Assembly: GCF_017741815.1 (NCBI RefSeq)
Contig: NZ_JAGHMF010000017.1
Coordinates: 1-64,000 of the forward strand
Length of the DNA stretch: 64,000 bases
Source of the DNA: Rhizobium sp. 16-488-2b
Lineage (GTDB): Bacteria; Pseudomonadota; Alphaproteobacteria; Rhizobiales; Rhizobiaceae
Direction: 5' to 3'
The notes beneath the pieces were generated by a model. It searched no databases and was not told where the DNA came from. It worked only from the letters and a program-made list of their open reading frames with translations. The position numbers were made by a program, and so were the translations under genes. Shown in pieces: positions 23,227 to 32,008 of this stretch. Each line of letters begins with the position of its first letter. The stretch's first letter is position 1.

Positions 23227-24285
23227 ATGACCCGTCATATCGTTGCCATCGGCCCGCTGCCGCCGCCGCTACACGGCTTCTCCTTCGCCACCGCGGCGAT
23301 GGTGGAACTCCTCTTGGAAGACCACACGGTCGTCACCAGCAACCTCTCGCCACCGGAAGGCGGTTCACGCCTCTGGCGGCACCCGGCGAAGGCGGCGCGC
23401 GTCTTCGCCGCGCTCGCCAGCCTTGCACGCGAGCGCGGCCATGCCGACAAGGCCTGCTACCTCGCCTGCGACGGCGGCTTCGGCCAGCTCTACACGCTGC
23501 TCCTGGTGGCCTTCGCCCGGCTCTTCGCCTACCCGACCTACCTGCATCACCACAGCTTTCGCTACATCGACCAGCCGAGCCTCACCATGCGCGCCATCCT
23601 CGCGCTCGCCGCTCCCGACCTCACCCATGTCTTTCTCTGCGGCATGATGCGCGACCGCTTCACCGACACCTATGACCGGCGCCTGCACACCGCCATCATC
23701 TCCAACGCCGCCTTCGTGCCCCCGCAGAGCGAGGACACGGCGGTCCCCGCCCGCCCACTGACGATCGGCATGCTCAGCAACCTCAGCCGCGCCAAAGGCT
23801 TGGAGACCTTTCTCGATCTGCTGCGACAGGCGATCCTCCAGGGCTTGCCGATCCGCGCCGTCCTCGCCGGCCCGGCGACCGATGGCGCCGACCGCGCCAT
23901 GATCGACGCGGCGCTGAATGAATTCGCGGGCGCGCTCGATTATCGCGGCCGCGTGCTTGGCGACGACAAGACAAAGTTCTACCGCGATATCGACGTCTTC
24001 GTCTTCCCGACAACCTACGCCAACGAGGCCCAGCCCTTGGTCGTCTTCGAAGCCAAGGCAGCCGGAAACGATGTCATTGCCTACGATCGCGGCTGCATCC
24101 GCAAGCAGCTCGATGAGACCGACCTCCTCATCCCCACCGACGCAGAGTTCACGGACATAGCCATCGCCTGGCTCTCGGAAATTCCCGCGGATGACAGGCG
24201 AGACCAGCGAAGACATGAGGTCCGGCAGGTCTACGAGATCAGGCAGAAAACCGCGCGCAAACAGGCGAAGTCCTTGATGCTGTGA
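23227..24285 (+). CDS. GT-B fold glycosyltransferase (family 4-like)
   Basis: 352 residues from ATG 23227, which has AAGAGGTGG just upstream (GTG 23218 would add three residues). An N-terminal HIVAIGPLPPPLHGFSFAT is typical of GT-B enzymes with a Gly-rich loop. The donor-binding half has LTIGMLSNLSRAKGLETFLD and FVFPTTYANEAQPLVVFEA, the EX7E-like element of GT4. It would add a sugar to a lipid- or polymer-linked acceptor. No polysaccharide genes are next to it, so target and pathway are unknown. Confidence 0.75.
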   Translation: MTRHIVAIGPLPPPLHGFSFATAAMVELLLEDHTVVTSNLSPPEGGSRLWRHPAKAARVFAALASLARERGHADKACYLACDGGFGQLYTLLLVAFARLFAYPTYLHHHSFRYIDQPSLTMRAILALAAPDLTHVFLCGMMRDRFTDTYDRRLHTAIISNAAFVPPQSEDTAVPARPLTIGMLSNLSRAKGLETFLDLLRQAILQGLPIRAVLAGPATDGADRAMIDAALNEFAGALDYRGRVLGDDKTKFYRDIDVFVFPTTYANEAQPLVVFEAKAAGNDVIAYDRGCIRKQLDETDLLIPTDAEFTDIAIAWLSEIPADDRRDQRRHEVRQVYEIRQKTARKQAKSLML

Positions 24286-24509
24286 AATTTCCTGCCCCGC
24301 GGGTGGAAATCCGGATGGCTTGACGCATATTTTCAATCCTGCTCATTAGAGATTTATCTCGCGTCCCGAACCGAAAACTGGAAATCCCACAGCATGCCCC
24401 CTTGCAGCGCGCTTCGCGCCCACACCAGCGATTGCCACGCAGCGGCAGACGTTTTTCCAGTTCGCCCGATGGCAGACGCTGCCCCGCATGATCGGGAGCA
24501 TGGTCCATC

Positions 24510-27083
24510 GTGAGCGAGAATTTCGGCAAGGTCGACCTCACCAATTGCGACCGCGAACCCATCCATCGCCTCGGCGCCATCCAGCCTTTCGGTTTCCTGC
24601 TGGTCGTGTCCTCGGATTGGATGGTGGCGCGCGCCTCCGCCAACCTCGAACAGTTCGTCGGCATCGCCTGCGATGAGATTATCGGCCAGCCTGTGTCGCG
24701 CGTCATCAGCGGCAAGACCATGCACACGCTGCGCAACCGGCTGAGCATCATGCGCGGGCCAGATGTGGTGGAGCGCCTCTTCGGCATCGAGCTTTCCGAA
24801 GGCGGCCCGCTTTTCGATATCGCCATCCACATGAGCGACGAGCAGGTGGTGATCGAGGCCGAGCCCTCGCAGGAGGGCGCGCAAGGCGGCTCGCCGGTGT
24901 CGATCCGCAGCATGATGGGCCGTCTCGACCAGGCCGAAACGCTGGAAGCCTTTTTCCGCGAAGGCGCCCGCCAGGCCCGCGCGCTCACCGGCTTCGACCG
25001 CGTCATGGTCTACCGCTTCGACGAAAGCGGCGCCGGCGAGGTGGTGGCGGAAGCCGCGCGTGCCGGCATCGGCTCGTTCCTCGGCCTGCATTACCCGGCC
25101 TCAGACATTCCCGTGCAGGCGCGTGCGCTCTACACCCGCAATCTCTTCCGCATCATCGCCGACATCGACGCCGTCAATGTGCCGCTTGTGCCTGAGATCG
25201 ATGCGCATGGGCGCTCGCTCGATCTCTCCATGTCGATCCTGCGCTCGGTGTCGCCTATCCACATCGAGTATCTGAAGAACATGGGCGTCGGCGCCTCGCT
25301 GTCTATCTCGATCGTCGTCGATGGCAAGCTCTGGGGCCTGTTTGCCTGCCACCACTATTCCGCCCGACTGCCCTCCTTCGAGCGCCGCACGACGTCGGAA
25401 CTGTTCGGCCAGATGTTCGCGTCACGGCTGGAGAGCCGCGAGCGGCGGCTTGCGCTCGAATTCGAAACCAAGGCCCGCCAGATCGCCGACCGGCTGCTGA
25501 CCTCGGTCGCCGACAATGCCAGCCTGCTCGACGATCCCTCCTGGCTGATCGATGCGCTGGCCGACGCGATCCCCGCCGATGGCATCGGCGTCTGGATCAA
25601 CGGCCGCTCGGCGCTGAACGGCATCACGCCGTCGCAGGCTGAATTCGGCGAGCTCGTCCGTGTCCTCAACCGCAACTCGGCCGGCCGCGTGTTTTCGACC
25701 GACAGCATCGCCGAGACCTGGCCGGGGACAATGTCCGGCGACATCGTGGCCGGGCTGATCGCCATTCCGATCTCCCGCTCGCCGCGCGACTACGTGGTTT
25801 TGTTCCGCCAGGAGATCGTCCGCTCCGTGCGCTGGGCGGGCGATCCGCACAAGCCCGTGGAATACGGCCCGAACGGCCCGCGCCTGACGCCGCGCAAGAG
25901 CTTCGAGACCTGGTCCGAGCTGGTGCGCCAGCATTCGCAGCCCTTCTCCGCCGCCGAACGCCGCGTCGCCGAGACCATTCGCGTCACGCTGATCGAGGTC
26001 GTGCTGCGGCTGACCGATGAAGCCAACGCCGTGCGCCAGCAGGCCAACGAACGGCAGGAACTGCTGATCGCCGAGCTGAACCACCGTGTGCGCAACATAT
26101 TGAGCCTAATCAGCGGCCTGATCCGGCAGTCGCGCGGCACGACTGACAGCACTGACGAGTTCATCGGCCATCTCGAAGGCCGCGTGCAGGCCCTGTCGCG
26201 CGCCCACGACCAGATTACCCGAGACCACTGGGCGCCGGCGCCGCTGCGCGCCCTGTTGCAGGCCGAAGCCGCCGCCTATCTCGGCCCGAATGCCGCGCGC
26301 ATCATCATGAACGGGCCGGAAGTGCTGCTCGCGCCGCAAGCCTTTTCGATCTCGGCGCTGGTGTTCCACGAACTGGTCACCAACAGCGCCAAATACGGCA
26401 GCCTCTGCGACAGCGGCACCGTCGGGGTCGATTGGCACAAGGACGACGCCGGCAATCTGGTCATTCACTGGCGCGAAAGCGACGGCCCGCCCGTCAAGCA
26501 GCCGACCCGCCAGGGCTTCGGCACGACGATCATCCGCCGCTCGATCCCCTATGAGCTCGGCGGCCAGGCGGATGTGCGCTATGAGCCGGAAGGCCTCGAA
26601 GCGCATTTCCTGATCCCCGAGAAATTCGCGACCTTCGCCGATGGCGCGGTGTCCCTGTTGCCGGAGCAATCGCTGCAATCGGCCAAGGCCATTCTGGAGA
26701 CGATCAAGGATCGGCCGCTGGACGGGCTCGACATCCTGCTCGTCGAAGACAATCTCATCATCGCCATGGATGGCGAGGACATCTTCCTGCAACTCGGCGC
26801 CCATAGCGTATCGCTTGCGCCGAATGTCTCGAACGCCTTGGCGGTCATAGACAGCCGTAAATTCGACCTGGCCGTTCTGGATGTCCATCTCGGCGAGGAA
26901 ACGAGCATCACCGTGGCCGAGAGGCTGGCGGCGAAGGGCGTGCCCCTGATCCTGGCGACGGGTTACGGCGAAGGAGTGTCGCAGGCCTATGGCGCCCTCG
27001 GCGCAAACCTGCTGCAGAAGCCCTACACGATCGAGAGTGTCGCAAGCGCCCTGTCGCGCATCGCGCCGATCGTCAAATCATGA
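24510..27083 (+). CDS. Bacteriophytochrome, HWE histidine kinase with C-terminal receiver
   Basis: 857 residues from GTG 24510. PAS domain with the biliverdin-binding Cys13 (TNCDREPIHRLGAIQPFG). GAF domain with PASDIP at 196-201 and His251 in IHIEYLKNMG. PHY domain with the tongue motif PRKSF at 461-465. Then an HWE kinase domain with phosphoacceptor H525 (AELNHRVRN) and HDQITRDHW, and finally a receiver domain with D791. This is the layout of Agrobacterium Agp2 (AtBphP2), a far-red-sensing bathy phytochrome; which ground state applies here cannot be told. The 3' end overlaps the convergent RutR-like gene by 6 bases. No biliverdin-forming heme oxygenase gene of the BphO type is adjacent. Confidence 0.93.
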   Translation: MSENFGKVDLTNCDREPIHRLGAIQPFGFLLVVSSDWMVARASANLEQFVGIACDEIIGQPVSRVISGKTMHTLRNRLSIMRGPDVVERLFGIELSEGGPLFDIAIHMSDEQVVIEAEPSQEGAQGGSPVSIRSMMGRLDQAETLEAFFREGARQARALTGFDRVMVYRFDESGAGEVVAEAARAGIGSFLGLHYPASDIPVQARALYTRNLFRIIADIDAVNVPLVPEIDAHGRSLDLSMSILRSVSPIHIEYLKNMGVGASLSISIVVDGKLWGLFACHHYSARLPSFERRTTSELFGQMFASRLESRERRLALEFETKARQIADRLLTSVADNASLLDDPSWLIDALADAIPADGIGVWINGRSALNGITPSQAEFGELVRVLNRNSAGRVFSTDSIAETWPGTMSGDIVAGLIAIPISRSPRDYVVLFRQEIVRSVRWAGDPHKPVEYGPNGPRLTPRKSFETWSELVRQHSQPFSAAERRVAETIRVTLIEVVLRLTDEANAVRQQANERQELLIAELNHRVRNILSLISGLIRQSRGTTDSTDEFIGHLEGRVQALSRAHDQITRDHWAPAPLRALLQAEAAAYLGPNAARIIMNGPEVLLAPQAFSISALVFHELVTNSAKYGSLCDSGTVGVDWHKDDAGNLVIHWRESDGPPVKQPTRQGFGTTIIRRSIPYELGGQADVRYEPEGLEAHFLIPEKFATFADGAVSLLPEQSLQSAKAILETIKDRPLDGLDILLVEDNLIIAMDGEDIFLQLGAHSVSLAPNVSNALAVIDSRKFDLAVLDVHLGEETSITVAERLAAKGVPLILATGYGEGVSQAYGALGANLLQKPYTIESVASALSRIAPIVKS

Positions 27084-27734
27084 CGCCGGCTGGTTCGGCC
27101 GCACGCTGAGACCATCCACGAAGAGTTGTTCGAGAAAACGCGCCGCGTCCTCGAACCGCCCCTCGCCCGATTGCCCCTGCCCGAGCACGGCGCGTACCTG
27201 CACGTCGAAGTCAGCGTAATGTTGCGTCGTTGACCAGATCGAGAAGATCAGGTGGTAGGGATCACACTTGACGATCTTGCCGGCCTTGGCCCAGGCACGG
27301 ATGACCGCGGCCTTCTCGTCGACCAGTTCCTTCAGCGGCCCCTTCAGCTCGTCTTCGATATGCGGCGCGCCCTGCAGCACCTCATTGGCGAACAGCCGGC
27401 TCTCGCGAGGAAAATCCCGCGCCATTTCAAGCTTGCGGCGGATATAGCCGCGAATCTCGCTCTCGGGATTGCCTTGCGCATTGAAAGCGCGCAGCGGCTC
27501 AAGCCAGGTGAACAGCACGCGGTCGATCAGTGCCCGGTGCATCGCTTCCTTGGTGCGGAAATAATAGAGCAAATTGGGCTTCGACATGCCCGCCACTTCA
27601 GCAATCTGGTCAATCGTCGATCCCCGAAAACCGCTCACCGAAAACACATCGAGCGCCGCTTCCAGGATCTGTTCTTCTTTCTCCTCCTGGATGCGGGTGC
27701 GCCGCTGTGTTTTCGCAGCTCTCGGTATCGCCAT
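27078..27734 (-). CDS. RutR-like TetR-family regulator of pyrimidine catabolism
   Basis: 218 residues. An N-terminal HTH (ILEAALDVFSVSGFRGSTID, then QIAEVAGMSKPNLLYYF) is followed by the long TetR_C_6-type ligand domain seen in RutR, with FPRESRLFANEVLQGAPHIE and YHLIFSIWSTTQHYADFDVQ. RutR binds uracil/thymine and represses pyrimidine-use genes. It diverges from the amidase/hydantoinase operon, and a RutR-like dyad lies between them at 27881. The link to this pathway is therefore strong; the exact ligand is inferred. Confidence 0.85.
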   Translation of the reverse strand: MAIPRAAKTQRRTRIQEEKEEQILEAALDVFSVSGFRGSTIDQIAEVAGMSKPNLLYYFRTKEAMHRALIDRVLFTWLEPLRAFNAQGNPESEIRGYIRRKLEMARDFPRESRLFANEVLQGAPHIEDELKGPLKELVDEKAAVIRAWAKAGKIVKCDPYHLIFSIWSTTQHYADFDVQVRAVLGQGQSGEGRFEDAARFLEQLFVDGLSVRPNQPAS

Positions 27735-27880
27735 GTCGCTAATTTTTCTCTTTCAAATTCAACTATTTCAGTCAACTTTAAACAGCGGCGATCCGCTGCC
27801 GAAAAACCGGGCATATGCCCTGAATTTTGTCTGTATTTTTCCTGATTTTCGCCTTGAGCCCGACGCCGGAAGTTGTAATG

Positions 27881-27896
27881 TTTACCAGTCGGTCAA
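27881..27896. promoter_or_regulatory. RutR-like operator upstream of the pyrimidine catabolic operon
   Basis: TTTACCAGTCGGTCAA fits the RutR consensus TTGACCA-N2-TGGTCAA at 12 of 14 defined positions. It is 140 bases before the amidase start and 147 before the divergent regulator gene. The rest of this 301-base gap is AT-rich and shows no other feature I can name. Confidence 0.6.
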
Positions 27897-28035
27897 ATTA
27901 TCCGTCAGAAGCAAATCAAAGGCAACTGACGATTTTCAGACGCTAACAAAACAACAACGGCGCTGAAACTGACCACGGGAACAAGCGGACATGCCTCACG
28001 CATGCGCCGCATAAAAACTGGTGAGGAATACGGAT

Positions 28036-29289
28036 ATGGTGGCAGCACCAGGCGAGAACATGCGCGTCAACGGGGACCGTCTCTGGGACAGTCTCATGGA
28101 CATGGCGAAGATCGGCCCGGGGATCGCGGGCGGCAACAACCGCCAGACGCTGACCGACGCCGATGCCGAGGGCCGCAGCCTCTTCAAGACATGGTGCGAT
28201 GCAGCTGGCATGACCATGGGCGTCGACAAGATGGGCACGATGTTTGCGACCCGCCCCGGCACCGATCCCGATGCGCTCCCCGTGTATGTCGGCTCGCACC
28301 TCGATACGCAGCCGACCGGCGGCAAGTATGACGGCGTGCTCGGTGTGTTGGCCGCCCTCGAAGTCGTGCGCACGATGAACGATATGGGCATCAAGACCAA
28401 GCATCCCATCGTCGTCACCAACTGGGCCAACGAGGAAGGCGCGCGCTTTGCCCCCGCCATGCTCGCCTCCGGCGTCTTCGCCGGGGTCCACGACATCGAC
28501 TACGCCTATTCCCGCAAGGATCCTGAGGGCAAGACCTATGGCGACGAGCTGAAGCGCATTGGCTGGCTGGGCGAGGAAGAGGTCGGTGCCCGCAAGATGC
28601 ACGCCTACTTCGAATATCACATCGAGCAGGGTCCGATCCTCGAAGCCGAAAACAAGCAGATCGGCGTCGTCACCCACTGCCAGGGCCTCTGGTGGCTGGA
28701 ATTCACACTGACCGGCCGCGAAGCCCACACCGGCTCCACGCCGATGAACCTGCGCGTCAACGCCGGGCTCGCGATGTCCCGCATCATGGAAATGGTGCAG
28801 GCCGTGGCGATGGGCGAACAGCCGGGCGCCGTCGGCGGCGTCGGCCAGGTCTTCTTCTCGCCGAATTCGCGTAACGTGCTTCCAGGCAAGGTGGTCTTCA
28901 CCGTCGATATCCGCACTCCCGATCAGACAAAGCTCGACCGGATGCGCGCCACGATCGAGGCTGAGGCCGCCAAGATCTGCGAAGCGCTCGGCGTCGGCTG
29001 CTCGGTCGAGGCCGTCGGCCACTTCGACCCCGTCACCTTCGACCCGAAGCTGGTGGACGCCGTCCGCAACGCCGCCGATCGCCTCGGCTACAGCCACATG
29101 AACATCATCTCCGGCGCCGGCCACGACGCCTGCTGGGCCGCCAAGGTGGCGCCCGCAACCATGGTCATGTGCCCCTGCGTCGGCGGCCTCAGCCACAACG
29201 AGGCCGAGGAGATCTCAAAGGAGTGGGCCTCGGCCGGCGCGGACGTTTTGTTCCACGCGGTGGTGGAGACCGCGGAGATTGTCGGATGA
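28036..29289 (+). CDS. Zn-dependent amidohydrolase: beta-ureidopropionase / N-carbamoyl-amino-acid hydrolase
   Basis: 417 residues from ATG 28036 (GAGGA eight bases upstream). M20-type carbamoylase with metal ligands in YVGSHLDTQPTGGKYDGVLG, WANEEGARFAP, and a distal His in GLSHNEAEE; dimerisation-domain motif TGREAHTGSTPMNLR. In this operon it most likely hydrolyses N-carbamoyl-beta-alanine, the third step of reductive pyrimidine breakdown (PydC role), releasing CO2 and ammonia. Allantoate amidohydrolase or L-carbamoylase are related alternatives. hydA follows 370 bases downstream with a small gene between. Confidence 0.85.
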   Translation: MVAAPGENMRVNGDRLWDSLMDMAKIGPGIAGGNNRQTLTDADAEGRSLFKTWCDAAGMTMGVDKMGTMFATRPGTDPDALPVYVGSHLDTQPTGGKYDGVLGVLAALEVVRTMNDMGIKTKHPIVVTNWANEEGARFAPAMLASGVFAGVHDIDYAYSRKDPEGKTYGDELKRIGWLGEEEVGARKMHAYFEYHIEQGPILEAENKQIGVVTHCQGLWWLEFTLTGREAHTGSTPMNLRVNAGLAMSRIMEMVQAVAMGEQPGAVGGVGQVFFSPNSRNVLPGKVVFTVDIRTPDQTKLDRMRATIEAEAAKICEALGVGCSVEAVGHFDPVTFDPKLVDAVRNAADRLGYSHMNIISGAGHDACWAAKVAPATMVMCPCVGGLSHNEAEEISKEWASAGADVLFHAVVETAEIVG

Positions 29290-29338
29290 CCATGCAGCCG
29301 CTATATTCGATACCGGCTGAACTCGCGGAGACCATTGC

Positions 29339-29542
29339 ATGTCTTCCTCTACAGAAAACCTCGTCCTTGAACATCTGCGCGCGATCCGCGCCACGCAGGA
29401 TCGTCACTCGGACGACCTCATCGAAATCAAGGAGCGGCTTGGTTTTCTCGAACAGCAATATGCGAGCATCTCACGGCGCGTCGATCGCATCGATGAACGC
29501 CTTGAGCGCGTCGAGCGCAGGCTCGACCTCGTGGAGACCTGA
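29339..29542 (+). CDS. Small coiled-coil protein, unknown function
   Basis: 67 residues with almost continuous heptads: HLRAIRATQDRHSDDLIEIK, RLGFLEQQYASISRRVDRID and ERLERVERRLDLVE. A GCGGAG site stands eight bases before the ATG. It is inside the pyrimidine operon between the amidase and hydA. Similar short coiled-coil proteins are common and unassigned in rhizobia. Role unknown. Confidence 0.6.
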   Translation: MSSSTENLVLEHLRAIRATQDRHSDDLIEIKERLGFLEQQYASISRRVDRIDERLERVERRLDLVET

Positions 29543-29611
29543 GCCAGCCTTCAACGAGCATTTTCCGGAAGGCGTATTTCATATTCATTAGACTGCTGGA
29601 CACGGCGCGAC

Positions 29612-29631
29612 GGCACCGTGAACGGTGCCCC
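29612..29631 (+). other. Small hairpin in the leader of hydA
   Basis: GGCACC-N6/8-GGTGCC dyad about 30 bases before the hydA ATG, outside the ribosome site GGGA. It could affect translation or be chance. Confidence 0.3.
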
Positions 29632-29658
29632 GTCTGATAAAAACAGGGAACCCGACCA

Positions 29659-31113
29659 ATGAGCACAGTCATCAAGAACGGCACCATCGTCACCGCCGAT
29701 CTGACCTACAAGGCGGATGTGAAGGTCGATGGCGGCAAGATCGTCGAGATCGGGCCCAACCTCTCCGGAACCGAAACGCTTGACGCCACCGGCTGCTACA
29801 TCATGCCCGGCGGCATCGACCCTCACACCCATCTCGAAATGCCCTTCATGGGCACCTATTCCTCCGACGACTTCGACAGCGGCACGCGCGCGGCCCTTGC
29901 CGGCGGCACGACGATGGTCGTCGATTTCGCGCTGCCCGCGCCCGGCCAGTCGCTGCTCGAAGCGCTCACCATGTGGGACAACAAGTCCACCCGCGCCAAT
30001 TGCGACTACTCCTTCCACATGGCGATCACCTGGTGGAGCGAGCAGGTCTTCAACGAGATGAAGACGATCGTTCAGGACAAGGGCATCAATACCTTCAAGC
30101 ACTTCATGGCCTACAAGGGCTCGCTGATGGTGAACGACGACGAGATGTTCGCTTCCTTCCAGCGCTGCGCCGAGCTTGGCGCGCTGCCGCTGGTCCACGC
30201 CGAAAATGGCGACGTCGTCGCCTCCATGTCGGCGAAGCTGCTCGCCGAAGGCAATAACGGCCCCGAGGCCCACGCCTATTCCCGCCCGGCCGAAGTCGAG
30301 GGCGAGGCCACCAACCGCGCCATCATGATCGCCGACATGGCCGGCTGCCCCGTCTATATCGTCCACACTTCCTGCGAACAGGCCCACGAAGCCATCCGCC
30401 GCGCCCGCCAGAAGGGCATCCGCGCCTATGGCGAGCCGCTGATCCAGCATCTGACGCTCGACGAGACCGAATATTTCGACAAGGACTGGGACCACGCCGC
30501 CCGCCGCGTCATGTCGCCCCCCTTCCGCAACAAGCAGCACCAGGACAGTCTCTGGGCTGGCCTCGCCTCCGGCTCGCTGCAGGTCGTCGCCACCGATCAC
30601 TGCGCTTTCACTACGGATCAGAAGCGCTACGGCGTCGGTGATTTCACCAAGATCCCGAACGGTACCGGCGGCCTGCAGGACCGCATGCCGATGCTCTGGA
30701 CCTACGGCGTCAACACCGGCCGCCTGACGATGAACGAGTTCGTCGCCGTCACTTCGACGAACATCGCCAAGATCCTCAACATCTACCCCCGCAAGGGCGC
30801 CATCCTCGTCGGCGCCGATGCCGACCTCGTGGTCTGGGACCCGAAGCGCTCAAAGACGATTTCGGCCAAGACCCAGCAATCGGCGATCGACTACAACGTC
30901 TTCGAGGGCAAGCAGGTGACCGGCCTGCCGCGCTACACGCTGAGCCGCGGCGTTGTCGTCGTCGAGGAAGAGACGATGAAGACCCGCGAGGGCCATGGCG
31001 AGTTCGTCAAGCGCGAACCGGTCACCGCCGTCTCGAAGGCGCTCTCGACCTGGAAGGAAATCACCGCGCCGCGCAAGGTCGAGCGCGCAGGCATTCCGGC
31101 AAGCGGGGTGTGA
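29659..31113 (+). CDS. hydA: Dihydropyrimidinase / D-hydantoinase
   Basis: 484 residues, standard length. Metal-site motifs are intact: GGIDPHTHLEMPF with H56/H58, the carbamylated lysine in FMAYKGS (K153), later VHAENGD, IVHTSCEQ and TDHCAF. It opens dihydrouracil/dihydrothymine to N-carbamoyl-beta-amino acids, the second step of the pathway started by PreTA and completed by the amidase upstream. A secreted-protein gene starts 3 bases downstream. Confidence 0.95.
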   Translation: MSTVIKNGTIVTADLTYKADVKVDGGKIVEIGPNLSGTETLDATGCYIMPGGIDPHTHLEMPFMGTYSSDDFDSGTRAALAGGTTMVVDFALPAPGQSLLEALTMWDNKSTRANCDYSFHMAITWWSEQVFNEMKTIVQDKGINTFKHFMAYKGSLMVNDDEMFASFQRCAELGALPLVHAENGDVVASMSAKLLAEGNNGPEAHAYSRPAEVEGEATNRAIMIADMAGCPVYIVHTSCEQAHEAIRRARQKGIRAYGEPLIQHLTLDETEYFDKDWDHAARRVMSPPFRNKQHQDSLWAGLASGSLQVVATDHCAFTTDQKRYGVGDFTKIPNGTGGLQDRMPMLWTYGVNTGRLTMNEFVAVTSTNIAKILNIYPRKGAILVGADADLVVWDPKRSKTISAKTQQSAIDYNVFEGKQVTGLPRYTLSRGVVVVEEETMKTREGHGEFVKREPVTAVSKALSTWKEITAPRKVERAGIPASGV

Positions 31114-31116
31114 TCG

Positions 31117-31497
31117 ATGATGCGCGGCAGGCTGGTTCTTACTCTCGTTTCGCTTGCCGCGCTGACCTCCGCGGCAAGCGCCGACACCTTGCCGATCAAG
31201 GGGAGCTACGGCAACAAGGATGGATGCGCCTATGCCAAGTCGGGTGAATCCACCGGATCGGAAAATTTCTTCCTGCTGACATCGGAAGCCATCACCACGG
31301 CGGCCTCCGCCTGCACCATCGAGAAGGTGCTGAAGACCGAGGGCAAGAACTTCACCGCCAAGGTCTCCTGCGAGGCCGAAGGCGAAGAAGCGGCAAGCGA
31401 GGACACGGCAAAGATCACCTATGGCCCGAAAGGCTATACGATCGGCTTCACCTCGGATGCCGGCATAAAGTGGGGGCCGCTGCCACTATGCAAGTGA
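31117..31497 (+). CDS. Small secreted protein, unknown function
   Basis: 126 residues. A signal peptide RLVLTLVSLAALTSAASA is followed by a beta-rich mature part with four cysteines (DGCAY, SACTI, VSCEA, PLCK), consistent with two disulfides. It starts directly after hydA (ATG or next ATG at 31120) and is probably co-transcribed. I do not recognise a family; a periplasmic accessory to uptake is only a guess. Confidence 0.6.
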   Translation: MMRGRLVLTLVSLAALTSAASADTLPIKGSYGNKDGCAYAKSGESTGSENFFLLTSEAITTAASACTIEKVLKTEGKNFTAKVSCEAEGEEAASEDTAKITYGPKGYTIGFTSDAGIKWGPLPLCK

Positions 31498-31499
31498 AA

Positions 31500-31913
31500 T
31501 CACACCGGCACGTTCCCATCCAGATCCGGCAAGAGCACGACGCTCTCCTGCTCGTTGGGATCGGTGCGCGCGATGATCGCCGTGCAGGGCGTGCTGCTGA
31601 GATTGGCCGGCAGGTGCGGCACGCCGGCGGGGATATAGAACAGCTCGCCGGCATGCACGACGACGTGGTGCTCGAGATCGTCGCCGTACCAGGTGTGCGC
31701 CTCGCCGGACAGCATGTAGATCGCCGTCTCGTGCGCCTCGTGCAGATGCGCCTTGGCGCGCACGCCGGGCGGAATGGTCAGAAGATGCATGCAGATACCC
31801 TTGGCGCCGACCGTCTCGGCGGCAATGCCCTGGAAATAGCTCAGCCCCTGCTTTCCGTCGTAGGAATGGTCGGGGCGCACGATATGGCAGGTCGGTTTTG
31901 ATGTCGCATCCAT
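31500..31913 (-). CDS. Single-domain cupin protein
   Basis: 137 residues from ATG 31913, which has GAGGAGG six bases upstream. The cupin motif 1 region reads KAHLHEAHETAIYMLSGEAH and motif 2 GELFYIPAGVPHLPAN, giving the usual His/Glu metal ligands. Function within the fold cannot be assigned. It is the only leftward gene inside the rightward pyrimidine block and its stop is two bases from that of the secreted protein gene. Its start region overlaps a possible upstream start of the ABC ATPase gene. Confidence 0.8.
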   Translation of the reverse strand: MDATSKPTCHIVRPDHSYDGKQGLSYFQGIAAETVGAKGICMHLLTIPPGVRAKAHLHEAHETAIYMLSGEAHTWYGDDLEHHVVVHAGELFYIPAGVPHLPANLSSTPCTAIIARTDPNEQESVVLLPDLDGNVPV

Positions 31914-32008
31914 CGTCGTCCTCCTCAAAGCTTGCCGGCGCGGCCAAAACCGCCGCCCATAATATCACGCAAACCGCCGCCGCGCGGGGAAAACAGGATC
32001 GATCCGCA

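Noticed and set aside
24290..24325. Hairpin after the glycosyltransferase gene as terminator
   Set aside because: ATTTCC/GGAAAT arms pair but there is no T run; too weak to list.
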